Assembly: GCA_002450255.1 (NCBI GenBank)
Contig: DJYW01000184.1
Coordinates: forward strand, 4,719-18,235
Length of the DNA: 13,517 nt
Source of the DNA: Gammaproteobacteria bacterium UBA6968
Lineage (GTDB): Bacteria > Pseudomonadota > Gammaproteobacteria > Pseudomonadales > Azotimanducaceae
Reading direction: 5' to 3'
Shown here: positions 7,244 through 13,517 of the stretch, piece by piece
Layout: each line of letters begins with the position of its first letter
Position numbering within the stretch: position 1 is the first letter of the stretch
Program-made: the position numbers and the translations under genes
Notes under the pieces: model-generated
Database searches by the model: none
The model's input: the letters and a program-made list of their open reading frames with translations, nothing else
What the model was told of the DNA's origin: nothing

Positions 7244-7678
7244 ATGCAGCAGCTGTCTTTTGCCGAACTACTGCGCCGTACGATCAAGCTACTGACTGCC
7301 TTGGAGCAAACCCTTGCCGATCAGGCACAAACACCTAGCACGCCGCGAGTCGGTTTGCTGGCCCGCGCGCTTGTCGAACAAGAGACAGAGCTGATCGCAA
7401 CCGTGACTCGCATACTGGATAAGCAAGGCGCTCGGGTACGCGAACGCAACTGGTTGCTAAACGACGACTTTCCCACTCTCGAAACAACGCCTGACTATTT
7501 TGATTCGAGACTGCTAGCCATGTGGCTAGTCGGCAATGTGTCGAAGCTGGCCAACTACTTTCAACCGCTAGCGGAAAAGCGCCAACCGGGGCAGGATGCC
7601 CTCAGCGAACTGCACCGTTTATTTGTCGCCCACGGCAAACGTCTTGCGCTGGAATGTCATCGCTTCGAGGATTTATAA
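7244..7678 (+). CDS. hypothetical all-helical protein, 144 residues
   Basis: The family is not recognised. The sequence reads as four or five amphipathic helices: FAELLRRTIKLLTALEQTLA (6-25), a helix around ARALVEQETELIATVTRILD, RLLAMWLVGNVSKLANYFQP (88-107) and a C-terminal SELHRLFVAHGKRLALECHR. A helical bundle is therefore likely, but I cannot point to a metal-binding ExxH pattern that would prove a ferritin-like fold. It lies 48 bp after the previous unknown gene and is the last plus-strand gene of the photolyase unit, facing the convergent FkbM-type gene 45 bp away. The ATG has only a weak purine-rich sequence (TGGA) upstream. Confidence 0.68.
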   Translation: MQQLSFAELLRRTIKLLTALEQTLADQAQTPSTPRVGLLARALVEQETELIATVTRILDKQGARVRERNWLLNDDFPTLETTPDYFDSRLLAMWLVGNVSKLANYFQPLAEKRQPGQDALSELHRLFVAHGKRLALECHRFEDL

Positions 7679-7723
7679 ATGCCACTCACCAGGGTCATCG
7701 CCCGCCTACCGATGCCCGCGACA

Positions 7724-8476
7724 CTAACTCGCGTCGAGGCGAGCAAAAGCCAACTCGCGGCCGGTATGACTCGCCCAAAACAGGCAGTAACCTAGCTGCT
7801 GCAGTGCACACACACGAGCATGCGTGGCCGCGACCGGATACCTACCTTTAGCTCGCTTACCATGATGGAACTCAACTAACAGCTGGTCAGGGTAGATACC
7901 ACTCGCAAGCATATCGTCGATGACCTGATATTCAGCGCCCTCTATATCGAGCTTCAACAGATCGATGTGCTGATGGCCAAACTCTTGCATCAACGTGGCT
8001 AAGCGCTTCACGGGTACAAGGTAATGCCCCGCCACCCCATCCGCAGCAACCAATGTGCCGGATACGGCGTCGGGACGCTGTGGTGGCGCGAACGCCAGTT
8101 CGCCATCCTGCCAGGCGAGACCGACCGGATGAAATTCGAATTGAGAAGGCAGCGATGCCTGCTCGGAAATCCAACCAATCACATCAGGGGTCGGATCCAG
8201 CGCTAGTACTGACGCGCCAGTTGCTGCAATCAGATCTAAGTCGAAGCCGATATCGAAGCCCACACCCACCGAATAGACCACACTATCGGCATCAAGTCTC
8301 GCCAGCAAACTAGGCCATCCGCCGTACCCGGAACCGCCTAACATTTGATGATCTAAGCGCGCCGTCAGCTTTGGACTATAAGCTCGTCCGAGCCACACGC
8401 GCATTCGATACTCAAGATATTTGTGCAAGGCAAAGCCGGCTGCTGGTGCCGGCTGTTCAGTGGAGCTAGTCACGGG
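7724..8476 (-). CDS. FkbM-type SAM-dependent methyltransferase
   Basis: This protein of about 250 residues has the FkbM methyltransferase fold. SAM-binding motif I is present as VVYSVGVGFD (67-76 from the GTG start), with ALDPTPD (92-98) carrying the acidic residue for the SAM ribose. The family hallmark LLKLDIEGAEYQVI (173-186) is clear, followed by LLVEFHH (199-205). The motif I variant resembles the GVG-type subgroup rather than sugar-operon FkbM enzymes. The acceptor is unknown and the neighbours include no polysaccharide genes. GTG at 8476 is chosen because a GGA lies at usable spacing; a TTG at 8494 would add six residues and has no ribosome-binding site. Either start overlaps the end of the upstream reductase-like gene, implying co-translation. 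Confidence 0.82.
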   Translation of the reverse strand, partial: PVTSSTEQPAPAAGFALHKYLEYRMRVWLGRAYSPKLTARLDHQMLGGSGYGGWPSLLARLDADSVVYSVGVGFDIGFDLDLIAATGASVLALDPTPDVIGWISEQASLPSQFEFHPVGLAWQDGELAFAPPQRPDAVSGTLVAADGVAGHYLVPVKRLATLMQEFGHQHIDLLKLDIEGAEYQVIDDMLASGIYPDQLLVEFHHGKRAKGRYPVAATHARVCALQQLGYCLFWASHTGRELAFARLDAS

Positions 8477-8933
8477 CAGGCGGTTCCAATTCAAGTTGAA
8501 TCAAAACGTGCTGAACTGCGGCACGATCCAGATCATCTGCTTTCGGCTCGCCATCGCGCCCAAAGGCGACTTCCGAGAAATAGGCGCTGGCTCGGCTGTG
8601 CCGACAAAACTCAGCAAGTTTAGCGCGGATAAGCGCAGTATCCTCTACCTCGACGGAGGCTCGCGCCTGGACAGCGCGGCCGCGTAAATCAACACGAATC
8701 GTTGGGCGCTCGAGCAAATTCTTCCACCACACGCCATCGCGTTGAGTCATACAAAACAGGGTCTGCGAGTGTGCCGTGCCGTTAGATAGATAACTAACCG
8801 GGATTTGTAGCGTTTTGCCTGACCTGCGCCCGATCATCTCTAGCGCGATAATATTAGCACTCACAAAAACATGCAGCGGCGAACGCAGCATGCGCACAAC
8901 CCAAGGATTTACAAGTCGAAACAACCGCTGCAA
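8466..8933 (-). CDS. Ddn-like nitroreductase / deazaflavin-dependent oxidoreductase family protein
   Basis: This 155-residue protein resembles the small split-barrel family typified by mycobacterial Ddn (formerly DUF385), whose studied members use coenzyme F420H2 to reduce quinones or nitro-compounds. Visible signatures are an N-terminal VNPWVVRMLRSPLH (8-21), the strand-turn MIGRRSGKTLQIPVSYL (33-49), WWKNLLERPTIRVDLRG (69-85) and a helical C-terminus. Length is typical. The start is TTG with an excellent GGTGAGG 7 nt upstream (8947-8941), so the non-ATG start is well supported. It overlaps the downstream methyltransferase gene, forming a two-gene unit. No F420 biosynthesis gene is in this window, so the cofactor could instead be flavin or another molecule. 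Confidence 0.78.
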   Translation of the reverse strand: MQRLFRLVNPWVVRMLRSPLHVFVSANIIALEMIGRRSGKTLQIPVSYLSNGTAHSQTLFCMTQRDGVWWKNLLERPTIRVDLRGRAVQARASVEVEDTALIRAKLAEFCRHSRASAYFSEVAFGRDGEPKADDLDRAAVQHVLIQLELEPPARD

Positions 8934-9293
8934 ATTGGCACCTCACCACGCGCATCGCGCTGATTGGTTTTGATTTTCAGAACGCTGCGGCAAGACGACG
9001 CAGGCACCTAAAGATTACAGCAATCCCAAATATTGCGCACAAGCTTTTATTCGATTCAGGCGTTGCGGGGAGCCACGCGGCTGCATGCAACCACAGTACC
9101 CGGTCGCATCCCTGCCCACTGCAAACTCGCGGCCTTGGCAGCGAACTAAAATCTACTGACCAAACCACACCGGTTCGCCTTCGCTAGCAAGCTGCGAGCG
9201 ACATGAGCTCAGTTGTCTTTCTTTGTTTAAGCCGAGTGCCGCACATGCCACCTCTTCACAGGCGCTTCACGAAGCCATACCTAGGGTACGAAC
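8934..9293. other. 360-bp divergent intergenic region
   Basis: This spacer separates the minus-strand Ddn-like gene from the plus-strand small acidic gene and must carry both promoters. A weak sigma-70-like pair lies on the minus strand: TTGTGC (9042-9037) and TGTAAT (9019-9014), separated by 17 nt and about 80 nt from the TTG start. An 8-bp palindrome TGCATGCA occurs at 9082-9089. I saw no tRNA, riboswitch core or convincing small gene. A 63-codon open frame on the minus strand (8977-9168) shows no protein-like character. Confidence 0.4.
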
Positions 9294-9587
9294 ATGGAAG
9301 CAATCGAATCAGTCAAACAGACACTCAAACCGCAAGTCGAAGATTTGCTGTCGCACCTAAACGCGACCGAGCAAAATGCAGCGGCCGCTTTTTTCACCCA
9401 GATTTTAATCAACCTGACCGCGGCAGATGGCGAAGAACAACTGTTAGAAGTCTTCATTGAGCTGTCGACTACCGCCTTTCTCGGCATCACCTTTGATGAA
9501 TATGCGCTGGCACTTATAGACGAACTCTTACTCAATGCAGAGCAAATCGCGCACGCTTTCTCGGTCGATCCCACCAATCCTCAGTAG
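9294..9587 (+). CDS. small acidic hypothetical protein, 97 residues
   Basis: The family is not recognised. The protein is strongly acidic and helical, with an N-terminal helix (ESVKQTLKPQVEDLLSHL), a middle segment (NAAAAFFTQILINLTAADGE) and a C-terminal helix rich in Leu, Ala and Glu (EYALALIDELLLNAEQIAHA). It has no cysteine, signal peptide or membrane span and could be a small helical bundle or a protein-binding partner. The ATG at 9294 has AGGG about 9 nt upstream. It precedes metX by 170 bp in the same direction, but metX has its own strong ribosome-binding site and the gap is large, so joint transcription is uncertain. Confidence 0.62.
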   Translation: MEAIESVKQTLKPQVEDLLSHLNATEQNAAAAFFTQILINLTAADGEEQLLEVFIELSTTAFLGITFDEYALALIDELLLNAEQIAHAFSVDPTNPQ

Positions 9588-9757
9588 CCGCTTTCGCTTT
9601 GCGATCCAGATCACTGTCTTGCTTCTGAGCGACCCAGCATAAAAATTGATGCAGTGGCATTGAATGAAGTCAGCAGTTGTTCGGCTACCCGCCAGGCTGG
9701 CACTTCGACCCGATTTTCTTTATCTTTGCGCCGCCTAAAGTGCGGTGAGGGGGTACG

Positions 9758-10858
9758 ATGAGCGCGCGACAATTCATCCATCTCGACGGCCCTTTGTCGA
9801 TGAAACATGGGCAATTAGGTCGCGCCACACTCGCCTATGAGTGTTGGGGCGAACTCAACGCTACGCGCGACAACTGCGTGTTACTGTTCACCGGCCTGTC
9901 ACCCTCAGCCCACGCCGCATCCTCGCTCGCCGATCCGTCTGCCGGATGGTGGGAGGACATGCTCGGTCCGGATAAACCCATCGATACGCGCAGGTTCTTC
10001 GTCATCTGCGTAAATTCTTTAGGAAGCTGTTTTGGCTCCACCGGCCCGGCCAGCGTCAACCCGACAACGAAGCAGCCGTACCGTTTGGATTTTCCGGTGC
10101 TTACCGTTGAGGATATTGCCCACGCTGGTAAGGCGCTGCTGCAAGCCCTAAACATCGATTCGGTACATACCGTGGTCGGGGCCTCAATGGGTGGCATGAC
10201 AGCTCTCTCCTTCGCACTCAGCTATCCCAAACAAGTGCGCCAATTGGTCTCGATTTCCTCCGCAACGCGGAGCACCCCTTACGCTATAGCGCTACGCTCA
10301 CTGCAACGAGAGATTATTCGCGAAGACCCGCTCTGGCAAAATGGTCAATACGATATCATGGGTAACGGCCCAGTCAGCGGCATGCGCCTGGCACGCAAGC
10401 TCGGCATGATCAGCTATCGCTCCGGCGAAGAATGGGAACAACGCTTTGGCCGAGAACGCGCGCCGGACTTTGGCGAAACGGACAATCCCTTTGGGATCGA
10501 CTTTGAAGTCGAATCATATCTCGAAAGCCACGCTAACCGGTTTATCGGCAGCTTCGATGCAAACTGCTATCTGTATTTGTCGCGCGCAATGGATTTATTC
10601 GATGCTGCAGATCATGGGGGCAGCTTGCAAGCTAGTTTCGCTTCGCTCGAACTGGACAAAGCCCTAGTGATCGGCGTGAAGACGGACATGTTATTTCCGC
10701 TCAATCAGCAGCGAGCGCTGGCCGAGGCACTGGATCGCACTACCGCAAACGTGTCATATCATCCTTTGCAAAGTCTCCAGGGACACGATTCTTTTCTTGT
10801 GGATATGGACCGATTCAGGCCACCGATAGCCGAATTTTTTAACCCGTCTGCCGGGTAG
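9758..10858 (+). CDS. metX: MetX-family homoserine/serine O-acyltransferase
   Basis: This 366-residue alpha/beta-hydrolase-fold acyltransferase acylates the hydroxyl of L-homoserine (methionine pathway) or possibly L-serine. The catalytic triad is visible: nucleophile Ser143 in GASMGGM (141-147), Asp310 in VKTDMLFP (307-314) and His343 in QGHDSFLVD (341-349). Other family motifs are AYECWGELN (26-34), LFTGLSPSAHAA (43-54), NSLGSCFGSTGPASVNP (86-102) and YLYLSRAMDLFD (271-282). The protein is closer in my memory to Xanthomonadaceae MetX-like proteins annotated as serine O-succinyltransferases (YRLDFP, SLQRE and NPFGIDFEVESYLE stretches) than to classic homoserine acetyltransferases, so both amino acid and acyl donor are open. 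The ATG has GAGGGGG 4 nt upstream. The gene ends at a strong terminator and appears monocistronic or joined to the small upstream gene. Confidence 0.9.
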   Translation: MSARQFIHLDGPLSMKHGQLGRATLAYECWGELNATRDNCVLLFTGLSPSAHAASSLADPSAGWWEDMLGPDKPIDTRRFFVICVNSLGSCFGSTGPASVNPTTKQPYRLDFPVLTVEDIAHAGKALLQALNIDSVHTVVGASMGGMTALSFALSYPKQVRQLVSISSATRSTPYAIALRSLQREIIREDPLWQNGQYDIMGNGPVSGMRLARKLGMISYRSGEEWEQRFGRERAPDFGETDNPFGIDFEVESYLESHANRFIGSFDANCYLYLSRAMDLFDAADHGGSLQASFASLELDKALVIGVKTDMLFPLNQQRALAEALDRTTANVSYHPLQSLQGHDSFLVDMDRFRPPIAEFFNPSAG

Positions 10859-10886
10859 TAAACGACGGTTCTTGAACTGATCATTG

Positions 10887-10917
10887 GCTCAAGCCTTCGT
10901 TGCTTGGGCGCTTTTTT
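10887..10917 (+). terminator. rho-independent terminator after metX
   Basis: An 8-bp stem, GCTCAAGC (10887-10894) pairing with GCTTGGGC (10902-10909) with one G-U pair, encloses a 7-nt loop. It is followed within 2 nt by six T residues (10912-10917). It lies about 28 bp after the metX stop and reads in the metX direction. On the opposite strand it has no T tract, so it does not serve the converging selD fusion gene. Confidence 0.8.
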
Positions 10918-10937
10918 GCTTGGGCGCTTAAACGCCC
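10902..10937. repeat. 12-bp direct repeat and small hairpin beside the metX terminator
   Basis: GCTTGGGCGCTT occurs at 10902-10913 and again at 10918-10929, so the right arm of the terminator plus part of its T run is duplicated 16 bp downstream. The second copy forms its own hairpin, GGGCG (10922-10926) with CGCCC (10933-10937) around a 6-nt loop. The duplication probably arose by slippage. The second hairpin lacks a T tract on either strand. Confidence 0.55.
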
Positions 10938-11026
10938 TGGCCCAACTCGCTTGACTGTACCAACCTGACACTTTTTTGATCCTGCGGGAGCTACTCAACC
11001 ATTCGAAACAGCCACTGTGCCAGGGG

Positions 11027-13372
11027 TTAGGGTAGGCAACGGCTAAAGCGGCGCTCAGGGCCGGCGGTCACAATGCCGATAGCCTGCGCTTGTGCATACC
11101 CTGCTGCGCGTAAATCTTCGAGACAGGCCGCAGCTTTGGTGGCGGGGACAGTCGCAAGCAACCCGCCGGACGTTTGCGGATCGACCAGCAGAGCTAGAAG
11201 CGGATCTGAGTCGTCAGATCCTGCATAATCAATCAACGCCGAGCTATTGCCTTCGTGCAAAGAACTACGCACGCCGGTTTGCGCCGCTTGCAGCGCGCCT
11301 GCCAAGCAAGGCACTGCCGTCAAATCCAAGGTCACACCGAAGCGGCCCGGCGACAACATTTCATGTAAGTGGCCAAGCAAGCCAAACCCGGTGACATCTG
11401 TCATAGCACTGGCACCGTGACCGCAAAGAATATCCCTACCCTGCGCATTACTTTGATCCATTTGACGCAAACAGTCGCGCATGTCGCCGGGCGCGACCTG
11501 GCCTCGCATGGCGGCCGCGAGGACCAATCCGGTACCCAACGGCTTGGTTAAAATCAGGCACTCGTCGGCAGCACAACTGCCCTTTGCCAGTATCACGCGA
11601 CCTTGTTTGCCCATTACTGTTAAGCCGAGCGACAGCTCAGCACCCTCGGCAGTATGACCACCGGCCAGGGCAACATCATGGTCTGTAAGCACATCGACAA
11701 TGCCTCGCATCAGTTGATAAAGATCCTCTTCCATCATGGCTGCCGACATGAGCGGCACAGTCACTAGCGCGAGTGCGGCTAACGGTGTGGCGCCCATGGC
11801 AAAGATGTCATTCAACGCATGATGAGTTGCGATACGGCCAAACCGGTAGGGGTCGCTGATCATGGCGCGAAAGCCATCTACCGTCAGTAACGTGCTTGGT
11901 CCACCATTGACAATTTCCGCTGCATCATCGCCCAATCCAAGTCGCACCCAAGAGTGCTCCTGCACGGGCAAGCGTGCCAGCACTCGACGCAGCGGGTCAG
12001 CAGCCAACTTTGCGCCGCAGCCGCCGCAACGCATCAAATCATCTGGCAAGTCCGCGCGCAGAGTTGCAGGCAGCGTTACCGCGGTGTCGGCCATGCTTGA
12101 CAACTCATTAAACTGCGCCACAAAACGCCTATCGATACGCTGCTTTAAACGCCACCAGAATCGACTGCGCTGGGCGAAACGTCCCCTGGACGCGATGGCA
12201 GTGCCATCACCGCAACCGATCAAATTAAGATGATGACGCTGTGCTAAATAACGCTGCGGCGGTCGGCTAGACGGCTCGGCTTGAACAACGTGAGCTAAAT
12301 TGCGAGCCAAAACAGGGCCCGCGCGCACCGCATAAACACCAGCCTTAGGCCGCTCCTGAGCGCTCAAATGAGCTACATCGCCGGCGGCATAAATATCGTC
12401 GAAAGCGAGACTTCGCAACTGCGCGTCGACACTGATGAAACCGCGTTCATCTAACGTCAGACCGCTATCCCGAAGCCACTCCGGTGCCCGTACCGAGGTA
12501 ACCCAAAGTGCCCAGGCAACAGCGGCCGGTCCCGCCTGGTCGTCTAGCAACAGTTCACCTGCGGCACCAACCCGCGCTCGAGCAGCTCGTAGCGATATCG
12601 ACTTTTCCGCCAAAAGACGCGTCGCAATACGCCGCGTGGCAGGGCTGTGATCTGGCAATAGCTGCTGGCCTACTAACATCAACGAGACCTGCGCGGGCAG
12701 ACGTTGACGTAACGCAAGAACCAACTCCAAGCCACCCGCACCAGCGCCGATTACTGCCACTGATTGTGGTCGCGTTTGCGCAGAAGCAGAAGCAGAAGCA
12801 GAAGCAGAAGCGGCAGGTTGGCCTACGCTTGCTCCCCCACCAGATAAGGCTTTCTGCAAATAAGTAAAACCTGCCAAGAAGTCGCCGATGGGTTTGGCCA
12901 CCATGTGCCGCGTCTGAGTCGATTCAAAATGGTTTTGGGGCTGATCGGTATCGGTCTCAGCAAAAACCGTGGGAATGGTCGCATCTGCCTGTTCTAACCA
13001 AGCGGCGAGTCCCGCGTCGACCTGCGGGGTGGCACCGCAGTTAATGGAAAGAAAGTCATAGCGCAAACTCGGGCGACCGACCAAATGGAGCTGTTTAGCA
13101 AACGGATCCAGGCCATTGATGCGGGCGCATACAAAGCGCGCTTGGGCAAAGTTAGCCAAGTTGTCCAAGTTAATATGAATATCTTCCGGCGCATAATCGC
13201 CGCCAACGCAACCCGGCAGCATTCCGCTGTAAGGGGCAGCAAAACCGTCGGATACAAGCGTAATGCGTACACCCGGCACAGGGTGCATGCCAAAGTACCT
13301 AAGAACCTGCACATGGCTATGGCCACCGCCGGCTAGAACCAGGTCGCGAACCGCGGGGGGGCTGTGCTGCAT
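11027..13372 (-). CDS. selD: bifunctional NADH dehydrogenase-like oxidoreductase / selenide, water dikinase (SelD) fusion
   Basis: This 781-residue two-domain protein carries a pyridine-nucleotide-disulfide (NDH-2-like) flavoprotein at residues 1-430: LVLAGGGHSHVQVL (11-24) as the FAD dinucleotide motif, SVAVIGAGAGGLELVLALR (204-222) as the NAD(P)H motif and YAAGDVAHL (328-336) as the second FAD motif. Residues 445-781 are SelD, which makes selenophosphate from selenide and ATP. MRCGGCGAKL (447-456) supplies Cys452 and Lys455, matching essential Cys17 and Lys20 of E. coli SelD. GDDAAEI (481-487), GGHT (571-574), MTDVTGFGLLGH (657-668) and DPQTSGG (731-737) follow, all intact. Fusions of this type are known; the flavoprotein may reduce a selenium precursor for the kinase, which is inference. 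An Ala-Ser linker (187-199) joins the FAD and NAD motifs. The ATG has AGG 9 nt upstream. It converges on metX. No selenoprotein or other sel gene is visible here. Confidence 0.93.
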   Translation of the reverse strand: MQHSPPAVRDLVLAGGGHSHVQVLRYFGMHPVPGVRITLVSDGFAAPYSGMLPGCVGGDYAPEDIHINLDNLANFAQARFVCARINGLDPFAKQLHLVGRPSLRYDFLSINCGATPQVDAGLAAWLEQADATIPTVFAETDTDQPQNHFESTQTRHMVAKPIGDFLAGFTYLQKALSGGGASVGQPAASASASASASAQTRPQSVAVIGAGAGGLELVLALRQRLPAQVSLMLVGQQLLPDHSPATRRIATRLLAEKSISLRAARARVGAAGELLLDDQAGPAAVAWALWVTSVRAPEWLRDSGLTLDERGFISVDAQLRSLAFDDIYAAGDVAHLSAQERPKAGVYAVRAGPVLARNLAHVVQAEPSSRPPQRYLAQRHHLNLIGCGDGTAIASRGRFAQRSRFWWRLKQRIDRRFVAQFNELSSMADTAVTLPATLRADLPDDLMRCGGCGAKLAADPLRRVLARLPVQEHSWVRLGLGDDAAEIVNGGPSTLLTVDGFRAMISDPYRFGRIATHHALNDIFAMGATPLAALALVTVPLMSAAMMEEDLYQLMRGIVDVLTDHDVALAGGHTAEGAELSLGLTVMGKQGRVILAKGSCAADECLILTKPLGTGLVLAAAMRGQVAPGDMRDCLRQMDQSNAQGRDILCGHGASAMTDVTGFGLLGHLHEMLSPGRFGVTLDLTAVPCLAGALQAAQTGVRSSLHEGNSSALIDYAGSDDSDPLLALLVDPQTSGGLLATVPATKAAACLEDLRAAGYAQAQAIGIVTAGPERRFSRCLP
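12780..12809. repeat. perfect hexanucleotide repeat (GCAGAA)5 inside the selD fusion gene
   Basis: Five tandem perfect copies of GCAGAA run from 12780 to 12809 and continue imperfectly. On the coding (minus) strand they encode alternating Ala and Ser, giving an Ala-Ser tract at residues 187-199 between the FAD- and NAD-binding motifs. The unit is a multiple of three, so copy-number change would lengthen or shorten the linker without a frameshift. Confidence 0.95.
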
Positions 13373-13394
13373 AACAAGTTACCTAATACAAAAC

Positions 13395-13411
13395 GCTAAG
13401 CTGTCGTTAGC
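13395..13411. promoter_or_regulatory. short inverted repeat upstream of the selD fusion gene
   Basis: GCTAA (13395-13399) and TTAGC (13407-13411) form an inverted repeat with a 7-nt spacer, 23 bp upstream of the selD fusion start codon. It could be an operator half-site pair or the leader hairpin of the transcript. No convincing promoter pair could be placed with it. The remaining upstream DNA to the window edge (13412-13517) shows no gene I can support. Confidence 0.25.
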
Positions 13412-13517
13412 ATACAGCCTGTTGTGGCACCGCAAAATCGGTAATCTGGCGCGGGCTGCCTGAGCCCTGGCCGCAAATATCAGACACGCGTGCGGCTGTT
13501 GTCCCCGCTCAAGGCTG

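Noticed and set aside
9061..9135. A cobalamin-type riboswitch in the spacer (GCCAC-, GCATGC- and GCCCACTGC-like fragments)
   Set aside because: The conserved core order of the riboswitch is not present on either strand and the neighbouring genes are not B12-related.
8977..9168. A 63-codon minus-strand frame in the 360-bp spacer
   Set aside because: Composition does not look like a protein, there is no ribosome-binding site, and the region is better explained as promoter DNA.
13440..13517. A tRNA-Sec or other RNA gene next to selD at the window edge
   Set aside because: No acceptor stem, T-loop GTTCGA-type sequence or CCA end could be found; only a 5-bp hairpin (13453-13467) without a T tract.

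Overview
The window looks like chromosomal DNA from an aerobic, ubiquinone-using proteobacterium, most likely a gammaproteobacterium. Supporting signs are UbiG next to a Coq7-type hydroxylase, a Tat-exported PhoD, a MetX resembling the Xanthomonadaceae type, and an oxidoreductase-SelD fusion. Base composition is moderate and gene packing is tight. No insertion sequence, phage gene, CRISPR array, rRNA or tRNA was seen. Genus, and whether the habitat is marine or sunlit, cannot be read from the sequence.

The left block (93-5067) lies on the minus strand. In transcription order it holds a photolyase-like flavoprotein, ubiG, a coq7-like gene, a 97-residue unknown and a Tat-exported PhoD-type phosphatase. 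The first three junctions are 1, 5 and 30 bp, so the first four genes probably form one transcript. phoD follows after about 214 bp and may be separate.

Facing away across a 143-bp AT-rich gap is a second photolyase/cryptochrome (5211-6812, plus strand), followed closely by two unknown small genes. Both light enzymes are unusual, in opposite ways. The minus-strand protein keeps the canonical FAD and electron-transfer residues but has no N-terminal antenna domain. A recognisable remnant of that domain sits at its C-terminus, as if circularly permuted. The plus-strand protein has the normal domain order, but the Asn and two Trp that line the FAD and lesion pocket in E. coli photolyase are replaced.

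The middle block holds a two-gene minus-strand unit (a Ddn-like deazaflavin/quinone reductase fold protein overlapping an FkbM-type methyltransferase). A 360-bp spacer follows, then a small acidic unknown gene and metX (homoserine or serine O-acyltransferase), which ends at a convincing rho-independent terminator.

The right block is one large minus-strand gene encoding a pyridine-nucleotide-disulfide-type oxidoreductase fused to selenide, water dikinase (SelD). Its two oxidoreductase halves are bridged by an Ala-Ser linker encoded by a perfect hexanucleotide repeat. The most interesting region is the divergent photolyase locus joined to late ubiquinone-biosynthesis genes, which suggests a light- or oxygen-stress-linked module.
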